From: Candidatus Zixiibacteriota bacterium
Lineage (GTDB): Bacteria; Zixibacteria; MSB-5A5; GN15; JAAZOE01
Direction of reading: 5' to 3'
NCBI GenBank assembly: GCA_012797915.1
Contig: JAAZOE010000393.1
Span: 1 to 29,203, forward strand
DNA length: 29,203 nucleotides
Part shown: positions 1 to 4,899 of the stretch, one piece after another
Numbering within the stretch: position 1 is the first letter of the stretch
Layout of the letters: every line of letters starts with the position of its first letter
Notes under the pieces: generated by a model
The model's input: only the letters and a program-made list of their open reading frames with translations
Database searches by the model: none
What the model was told of the DNA's origin: nothing
Made by a program: the position numbers and the translations under genes

Positions 1-594
1 GAGGGCTTTGCCTTTGATATTACTTTTATCCAGGCAGCCCCAGAAACGGCTGTCTTGGCTGTCGTCCCGGTTGTCCCCCATGACAAAATACTGACCATCC
101 GGCACGACCAACGGGCCGAAATTGTCCCGCGGCGACAGTTCCGCCGGGATAATCCGGCTGTCGATATTTTTCGAGCTTTCCGGAATCGGCGATATCTGCC
201 CGTCGACCACCAACACCTTGTCCACCACTTCGACCGTCTGCCCGCCGACGGCCACGATCCGTTTGATGTAATCCTTACCAGGGTCGTAGGGGTTGGAAAA
301 GACGATTACGTCGCCGATTTTGGGGGGCGAATATTCATAGGCCAGCTTGCTGACGAAGATGTAATCCCCGGCCAGCAGGGTATCTTCCATCGAGCCGGAG
401 GTGACATGATAGGCGGAGACGACGAAGAGACGCAGCAGCACCGCGGCCAGAAGCGCGATGAGGATGGTCTCGAGGTACTCGCGCAGGAGGGATTTGCCTT
501 TTTTCTGTTTCCGGCTGAGCTTATCCGCGACCGCCGTCCAGTCCGGCGGGCTGACCGGGTCATAGCCGGCCTGGGTCCCGAGTTGCTGATCCAT
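1..594 (-). CDS. lepB: Signal peptidase I (partial, C-terminus beyond the window)
   Basis: Membrane-bound type I signal peptidase, which removes signal peptides from exported proteins at the outer face of the inner membrane. 198 residues are visible and the frame is open to the window edge. A cytoplasmic, Lys/Arg-rich N-terminus is followed by one membrane helix at about residues 40-60. The catalytic serine lies in the box S-G-S-M (Ser68). The general-base lysine lies in Y-I-K-R-I-V-A (Lys111). The late conserved box G-D-N-R-D-D-S-Q-D-S-R at about 173-183 is intact. Only one membrane helix precedes the catalytic domain, the short Gram-positive-like architecture, whereas E. coli LepB has two. 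The ATG at 594 was chosen because it gives a natural tail plus helix. No strong Shine-Dalgarno precedes it, so a start further upstream remains possible. Family assignment is secure. Confidence 0.95.
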   Translation of the reverse strand, partial: MDQQLGTQAGYDPVSPPDWTAVADKLSRKQKKGKSLLREYLETILIALLAAVLLRLFVVSAYHVTSGSMEDTLLAGDYIFVSKLAYEYSPPKIGDVIVFSNPYDPGKDYIKRIVAVGGQTVEVVDKVLVVDGQISPIPESSKNIDSRIIPAELSPRDNFGPLVVPDGQYFVMGDNRDDSQDSRFWGCLDKSNIKGKAL

Positions 595-930
595 AGAATC
601 TGTATCGGCACCCGGGGCCAAAAATTGAGCCTGCCCCGGAAGCGAAATTGTATAATTCTCTGGGGTACAGACCGTTGGTGGCGGCACAGTGGTTTCGGCC
701 GGGATGGCATTTGGGGCGGGGTATAAATGAAGAAGGCGGGGCTCTGGTGGTAAGGTAGAAGGATGGTTAATGATCACTAATTCCATGGCGTTTGAAGATT
801 TTGCTTGACACCTTGGTCTTGAGGATAATACCATGAACATAGAAGGGTCGTCGGCCGTCACTGGAATGAAGGACGGCAGACGGCACCGGCGCCAAGAAAC
901 TAAGGGTTTTCAAATAAATCGAGGTGGCAA
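595..930. other. Intergenic region between divergent lepB and the 931 gene
   Basis: 336 bases with no convincing gene. It holds a TTGACA hexamer at 805-810 and a six-base inverted repeat (854-859 with 872-877), which could form a small hairpin in the leader of the gene at 931. A Shine-Dalgarno GAGGTGG lies just before that gene. I see no repeat, RNA gene or clear lepB promoter. Confidence 0.5.
805..831 (+). promoter_or_regulatory. Weak candidate promoter for the 931-3196 block
   Basis: A perfect -35 hexamer TTGACA (805-810) is followed by TAATAC (826-831), with a spacer of only 15 bases. The overlapping GATAAT is closer still. The -35 is good but the spacing is poor, so this is a candidate only. 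It faces the secreted-protein gene at 931. Confidence 0.3.
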
Positions 931-1743
931 ATGCGCGACCGAAGCAGATGCGCTGATATGTTGGCGTCCATGGTCGTTTTCTCCGTGTTCCTAATGATGG
1001 CTCTGATCATAGGCGGACGCCTTTTCGGGCAGGAGTTCCGTCCCGACAAAGATTATAGTCCGAATGAATTCGAAAAAACTCTGATTGACCGGATAAAAAT
1101 GGCCGCCAAACCAGATACAGGCGCAATGATGTTTATTTATCGAATGTCTCCGGCGATTGAAGACGCCTGTAAAGCGCTGGATAATCCAACACCGCAGGCA
1201 ATCGACAGCATCATGGAGTACGCCGGCGGTTGCCACAGGGTGATTTTTCGCGAATCAATGGTCAAACTTCAGGCCGATACTTCGGTGCTCGCAGAAATAA
1301 TGGCCTGTATGCCTCAGCAGGGACATTTCGCGGTAAAAACCGTCGAACTGCCAAAAGGTATATACCTTATCGTCTACTGGTCGCACATAGCCCAAAAGTG
1401 TCTCCCGGCGAAAGGGGGAATTGGCTATGGCGGAGGCATCTATCCGGGCGATCCCGATTTCTTTCGAATCGGGCTATCAGCAAGGGTTGATTCGGATTCA
1501 ATAAAGTACATACTGTACCGCGGCACAAGCAGCCTCACCGTACCATCTGATAGTATTGTTAAAATGGTCTCTTTTGCAACGGTTCATGATAGTTTCGATG
1601 TCTCGGTCGAATTCGAAAAAAGGCGTTTCGATATTTGGACTCTGAATCTCTATTCTCTCAATCGGACGACCAAACGGTATGATCTCATTGGCATTGCTAT
1701 CCCCGCTTGCGTTCTAGACGGCCCGCCGCGCCCGAGAAAGTAA
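931..1743 (+). CDS. Secreted protein of unknown function
   Basis: Unrecognised 270-residue protein. A hydrophobic stretch at about residues 10-33 (VVFSVFLMMALIIGG) followed by L-F-G-Q looks like a signal peptide or N-terminal anchor, so the rest is predicted to be outside the cytoplasm. Five cysteines follow (near residues 79, 95, 126, 153 and 261), consistent with disulfides in an oxidising compartment. I see no catalytic motif. The ATG is supported by a GAGGTGG Shine-Dalgarno a few bases upstream. The stop lies 23 bases before the start of the broken transglutaminase gene, so the two are probably co-transcribed. The base composition is clearly AT-richer than that of genes outside this block, which suggests different ancestry. 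It could be a lineage-specific envelope protein; no function is claimed. Confidence 0.7.
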   Translation: MRDRSRCADMLASMVVFSVFLMMALIIGGRLFGQEFRPDKDYSPNEFEKTLIDRIKMAAKPDTGAMMFIYRMSPAIEDACKALDNPTPQAIDSIMEYAGGCHRVIFRESMVKLQADTSVLAEIMACMPQQGHFAVKTVELPKGIYLIVYWSHIAQKCLPAKGGIGYGGGIYPGDPDFFRIGLSARVDSDSIKYILYRGTSSLTVPSDSIVKMVSFATVHDSFDVSVEFEKRRFDIWTLNLYSLNRTTKRYDLIGIAIPACVLDGPPRPRK

Positions 1744-1766
1744 GAGAGTCAAAAAAGGAGGAAAGG

Positions 1767-3196
1767 ATGCAACGGGCAATCATATATATTCTTATCGGGT
1801 TTATGGTTGAAACAGCGTATGCTGTTACGGGAACCGTGACTATTGGAGGGGAACAATCCGCGTCGGGTGTTCTTTCAATCCGGAATGGGATATATTTAGA
1901 GTCCAGTAAGCAAGGGGTTTGTGGCATAAGGCTAATTATTAAAAAAGTTCCCGACCAGCTTGCGGGGGGAAATAGTCCGGAATATTCCAATCGCGTTGTG
2001 ACGTTTGATGGGTCACAATCCGATATCATGCAGGAAATTGACGACGAGGTTGGGAGTCCGTGCTATTATCTCGTCTGGGGCGACACTATTGGCTCCACCG
2101 TTCACTTTCCAGACACGCATACCTTTGCGATTTGTCAAGACGCTATTATGAATCTTTCATCTATATTAGATGGTTTGGAAGACGGCACCCCATCTGATTA
2201 TACTAGTTGCCCTGACAGCCTGGCCTGCTTTTTGGCGGCGGTGCCTGGTGAAATCCAATCCGACACAGGCTATTATCGATTTTGCAGAGGCGGAGTTTAC
2301 GTACGGGTGCCAATACCGATATGAAGTGGTTTCGGCAGTCTTCAAATGGATAATAGAGAACTTGCGTTGGCGTTCTCCTTCGAATGATTCTGCTCATTTT
2401 GATGCACTCGGAATATTTTCGGATACTCTGGAACCAAGTCACTTCAATCGCTACCGCACCGACTGTAAAGGTTTTTCCCGCCTTTCAATTGCCTTTTTAC
2501 GAGCATTGGGTATTCCTGCCCGTTTTGTTTCCGGGACTACTTTTTAATGCCCTCTATGAAGTACCCATGGATGGTGGGGGTGTTATCGGCCTTACTTTTG
2601 GCCATGGCGCCCATGCTTGGGCGGAAGTCTATTATCCCAGCGCGGGGTGGATTCCGTATGATCCTCAAAGGTACTTGCACCATACCGATGTGCTCCGCTA
2701 TAAAAAGGCTCATGGAAGTCAGAACACCAACGTACATCCGGAATTATTCATGGTCTTGGTGCGAACTCCCAATATGTACGATTGGTGCGTTGTTCAATCC
2801 ATTAATGACGACTGGTCCACGCTTGATTGTTATTCCTCTAATATTTGCTCGATAGATAATCTGCATCTCCTGTCAATTGATCAGTCATACCCTACATATA
2901 AGATCGCAATTGCCGATTCGGCGTATGCCCCGGCGGGCGCCTGTTGCGTCGTGCCGGGGGATATCAACGACGATGGCAAGGTCACGGTTGGTGATCCGGT
3001 TTTCCTGATAACCTATATTTTCCGTGGAGGGCCGGAGCCAAATTGCGGGACCACCGCCGATACAAACAATGATTGTAACATAAACGTCGGCGATGCCGTC
3101 TACATAATCAATTATATCTTTCGCGGAGGTCCTCCGCCGGATTGCATTCCCTGTAAATCGTATCAGATGCCCGGCCAAGATATTGCATCACAATGA
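1767..3196 (+). pseudogene. Secreted transglutaminase-like protein with dockerin repeats, broken by two frameshifts
   Basis: The ATG at 1767 follows a strong AGGAGG and opens a signal peptide (MQRAIIYILIGFMVETAYA). The product is a transglutaminase-like cysteine peptidase fold with a C-terminal dockerin-like pair. The catalytic Cys is in T-D-C-K-G-F-S-R (codon 2464), the His in H-A-W-A-E-V (codon 2612) and the Asp in I-P-Y-D-P-Q (codon 2660). These reads require three frames. The first shift falls between about 2229 and 2253; dropping one A of the triplet at 2251-2253 gives P-G-E-S-N-P-T-Q-A-I-I-D. The second is in the five-T run at 2541-2545; dropping one T gives S-G-T-T-F-N-A-L-Y-E and avoids a TAA. 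As written, the longest product from the proper start ends at 2324, before the catalytic Cys. Either this is a real decayed gene or both sites are homopolymer sequencing errors. Confidence 0.8.
2957..3145 (+). other. Two dockerin-type-I-like calcium-binding repeats
   Basis: Within the C-terminal frame of the transglutaminase-like gene are two tandem repeats. The first reads G-D-I-N-D-D-G-K-V-T-V-G-D and ends F-R-G-G-P-E-P-N. The second reads A-D-T-N-N-D-C-N-I-N-V-G-D and ends F-R-G-G-P-P-P-D. The spaced Asp/Asn residues match an EF-hand-like calcium loop followed by the dockerin helix. Such terminal pairs are common on secreted proteins of Zixibacteria-like and FCB-group bacteria, where the cohesin partner is often unknown. 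No cohesin is present in this window. Confidence 0.75.
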
Positions 3197-3262
3197 GATC
3201 GTGCTTCCCGGAGCAGGTGTTTATACTACCGGCCCCATGCACCCCGTCAGTTCAACTTCCGC

Positions 3263-3291
3263 TTGACAAATCGGCCGATTCTTGGGTTATT
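3263..3291 (+). promoter_or_regulatory. Candidate promoter with palindrome in the spacer
   Basis: TTGACA (3263-3268) and GTTATT (3286-3291) are separated by exactly 17 bases. The -35 is perfect, while the -10 matches only three of six positions. The spacer contains the 12-base perfect palindrome AATCGGCCGATT (3269-3280), which could be an operator. The predicted transcript would have a leader of about 240 bases before the peptide gene at 3541. Confidence 0.35.
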
Positions 3292-3302
3292 TCGGGTGAG
3301 GA

Positions 3303-3358
3303 AGGTGCACGCGAGGCCGGTTCCGGAATCGGTCCGCCGCCCCGCGTAACGGCACCTT
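3303..3358 (+). promoter_or_regulatory. Predicted structured leader upstream of the Cys-rich peptide
   Basis: Three nested complementary pairs can be read by eye: AAGGTGC (3303-3309) with GCACCTT (3352-3358), ACGCG (3310-3314) with CGCGT just inside, and CCGGTTCC with GGAATCGG (seven of eight) in the apex. This gives an elongated hairpin in the 5' leader. It matches no riboswitch class I recognise. Chance pairing in a GC-rich region is possible. Confidence 0.3.
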
Positions 3359-3540
3359 GGAGCGTCACGATACCAGACAACGCGTCGAAGACCACAATCG
3401 ACGCCGAACCGATTTCGACCCGGCCGGGGGAATGCCCAGTCGCGTTGTCGGAACGGAATCTGAACGCGACCACACGCTCGAGAGGGGAAGGGGCAAACGA
3501 TCCGGCCGGGCGAAATTAAATTTTCAACTGGGAGGGATGT

Positions 3541-3801
3541 ATGAAACGTTGGCTGACCTGGGGGCTGAGTTCACTCTTCGTGGCGGCCTTTGCCTTATCC
3601 ATGGTCGTGACCATGGCCCAACCGGCCGCGGCCACCGACAGCGGGGTGACTTGTTGCTTCATTAAACGATGTCCCGGCTTTCAACCGAGTGAAATGGGTT
3701 CAATCGGACCGGCGGGCTGCCTGCACTACGGCAACTCCTGCGACCGGTGGTGCGGTGAAGGCCCCGGAACCGAGCAACCGTTCCTGCCTCCGGACATTTG
3801 A
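3541..3801 (+). CDS. Small secreted cysteine-rich protein
   Basis: An 86-residue protein with a textbook signal peptide: MKRW, then a hydrophobic core (LSSLFVAAFALSMVV), then cleavage probably after A-A-A-T or near it. The mature part is about 55 residues with six cysteines in the spacing C-C-x4-C-x15-C-x6-C-x3-C, compatible with three disulfides. It is rich in Gly and Pro and ends P-F-L-P-P-D-I. The ATG is supported by GGGAGG seven to ten bases upstream. It stands alone: its own candidate promoter and long leader lie upstream and a strong hairpin lies downstream, so it is probably monocistronic. I recognise no family. The absence of a neighbouring transporter or modification enzyme argues against a classical bacteriocin or RiPP; a periplasmic or surface structural peptide is equally possible. 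Confidence 0.75.
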   Translation: MKRWLTWGLSSLFVAAFALSMVVTMAQPAAATDSGVTCCFIKRCPGFQPSEMGSIGPAGCLHYGNSCDRWCGEGPGTEQPFLPPDI

Positions 3802-3820
3802 TGAAGTGATTTCTTTGTCT

Positions 3821-3850
3821 TCCTCCGGGCCGCAGTATCGGCCCGGAGGA
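3821..3850. terminator. Terminator-like hairpin between convergent genes
   Basis: A perfect 11-base-pair stem (TCCTCCGGGCC paired with GGCCCGGAGGA) around the eight-base loop GCAGTATC. It sits between the convergent peptide gene and the UbiA gene, where a bidirectional terminator is expected. It lacks a long T run on either side, so intrinsic termination may be weak. Confidence 0.55.
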
Positions 3851-3901
3851 GCCTAATTCATCAATCATCTTTGGGGAAAAACGATCGCTCGGTCGGGCGC
3901 C

Positions 3902-4795
3902 TTACCGGGCGACGACATAAAGAAGCAGGAAAACCGTCGCCAGCCACAGCACCACCGTCCCCAGAAGCGGCCGGTCAGTCAGGAGTATCTCCGTCGGCGA
4001 CCCGCCCCGCTCCTCCTGATGAATCAGATACAGATAGCGGAAGAGACCGTAGATCACGAACGGCACGGTCAGGTAGAGATACTGCGTGTGCAGTTTCTGG
4101 GTCACCTCCGGCGAGATGACATAGATCAAATAACAGACCAGCACGGCCGGGGTGACCACGCCGATCAACTGGTCCAGGAAATAGCTCGAATACTGTTTCA
4201 AAATCCGCCGATGATCCACGCCGCCGTTTTCCAGCAGAATCAGTTCGTGGCGACGCTTGCCGAAGCCCAAAAACAGCGCCAGCAGAAACGAGGCGATCAG
4301 AAGCCAACCGGAGAAGAGCACCTTGATAACGACCGCCCCGGCCACCGCCCGCAGGACGAATCCGGCGGCAATGCACATCACGTCGATGATGACGATATGC
4401 TTGAGCCAGAGCGAATAGAGCAGGTTCAGCGCCAGATACCCGGCGGCGACGCCGAAAAACGGCAGGTCCAGGACGGCCGCCAGCCCCAGCCCGACGAGCC
4501 CCAGGAGACAGGCGGCGGTCAACGCCGCCCTTGGTGTTATCCGGCCGGCGGCGATCGGCCGATGGGCCTTGATCGGATGGTTGCGGTCGGCCTCGGCGTC
4601 GGCCAGGTCATTGATGATATAGACTGCCGATGATAACAGGCAGAAAAGCCCGGTGGCGGCCAGGGCGGTCAGCAGTCGGTGAGGGTCGTGGGCCGAGCCG
4701 GAAAATATCAGCCCGGCCAGCACCACGCCGTTCTTGACCCACTGCTGGGGCCGGAGAAGCTGGATAATATCCCGCGTTCTGGATTGATCGCTCAC
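3902..4795 (-). CDS. UbiA-family prenyltransferase, decaprenyl-phosphate phosphoribosyltransferase-like
   Basis: A 297-residue polytopic membrane protein of the UbiA superfamily. The first Asp-rich site is N-D-L-A-D-A-E-A-D-R-N-H-P-I-K at 62-76, followed by R-P-I-A-A-G. This variant, with H-P-x-K and the N-terminal R-P-Q-Q-W-V-K-N box at 15-22, is typical of 5-phosphoribosyl-1-pyrophosphate:decaprenyl-phosphate transferases (DPPR synthase, mycobacterial Rv3806c). These make polyprenyl-phosphoryl ribose for D-arabinose donors. A second polar site follows Y-S-L-W-L-K-H with a downstream Asp at about 138. Eight to nine membrane helices are visible. The usual epimerase partners (DprE1/DprE2-like) are not next to it here, so the substrate is inferred from family only. 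The start is GTG with no Shine-Dalgarno. A promoter sits so close that the mRNA may be leaderless. Confidence 0.82.
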   Translation of the reverse strand: MSDQSRTRDIIQLLRPQQWVKNGVVLAGLIFSGSAHDPHRLLTALAATGLFCLLSSAVYIINDLADAEADRNHPIKAHRPIAAGRITPRAALTAACLLGLVGLGLAAVLDLPFFGVAAGYLALNLLYSLWLKHIVIIDVMCIAAGFVLRAVAGAVVIKVLFSGWLLIASFLLALFLGFGKRRHELILLENGGVDHRRILKQYSSYFLDQLIGVVTPAVLVCYLIYVISPEVTQKLHTQYLYLTVPFVIYGLFRYLYLIHQEERGGSPTEILLTDRPLLGTVVLWLATVFLLLYVVAR

Positions 4796-4802
4796 AAGCG
4801 GT

Positions 4803-4830
4803 AAGATAGCATTCCGGCCGGGAAGTTCAA
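4803..4830 (-). promoter_or_regulatory. Candidate promoter giving a leaderless ubiA-like mRNA
   Basis: On the minus strand TTGAAC (4830-4825) and TATCTT (4808-4803) are spaced by 16 bases. Each matches four of six consensus positions. Only seven bases separate the -10 from the GTG start at 4795, so transcription would begin at or next to the start codon. That agrees with the lack of a Shine-Dalgarno. Confidence 0.45.
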
Positions 4831-4849
4831 CTAAAGATTTCGGCGGTCA

Positions 4850-4886
4850 CGCCGCGGCCGTTTGTTTCAAGCGAACGGCCGCGGCG
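4850..4886. terminator. Strong hairpin downstream of the DUF5916 gene
   Basis: A perfect 13-base-pair stem (CGCCGCGGCCGTT with AACGGCCGCGGCG) and an 11-base loop, 14 bases beyond the stop of the DUF5916 gene. It should fold very stably and separates that gene from the UbiA gene downstream on the same strand. No U-run follows, so it may act with Rho or as an mRNA 3' end stabiliser. Confidence 0.55.
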
Positions 4887-4899
4887 CGTCGACACAAAT

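Larger units (their letters stand above)
3197..3540 (+). other. Intergenic leader region of the Cys-rich peptide gene
   Basis: 344 bases between the broken transglutaminase gene and the peptide gene at 3541. Open frames exist here on both strands but none has a good start with a Shine-Dalgarno or a recognisable protein. The region holds a candidate promoter near 3263-3291, a predicted hairpin at 3303-3358 and a GGGAGG ribosome-binding site just before 3541. GC content returns to the high value of the rest of the window. Confidence 0.5.

Noticed and set aside
2229..2545. Programmed frameshifting in the transglutaminase gene
   Set aside because: Two independent shifts would be needed, the runs are short, and no clear slippery site with a stimulatory structure was seen.
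3269..3280. Shared TCGGCCGA core in the peptide and macroglobulin promoters as a common operator
   Set aside because: The same eight bases appear repeatedly inside coding sequence here, so the match is weak evidence of a shared regulator.
3252..3519. Overlapping open frames on both strands between the transglutaminase gene and the peptide gene
   Set aside because: No Shine-Dalgarno, no recognisable protein, and openness on both strands is expected from the GC-rich composition.
3541..3801. Bacteriocin or RiPP precursor
   Set aside because: It has an ordinary Sec-type signal peptide, and no modification enzyme, immunity protein or dedicated transporter lies nearby.
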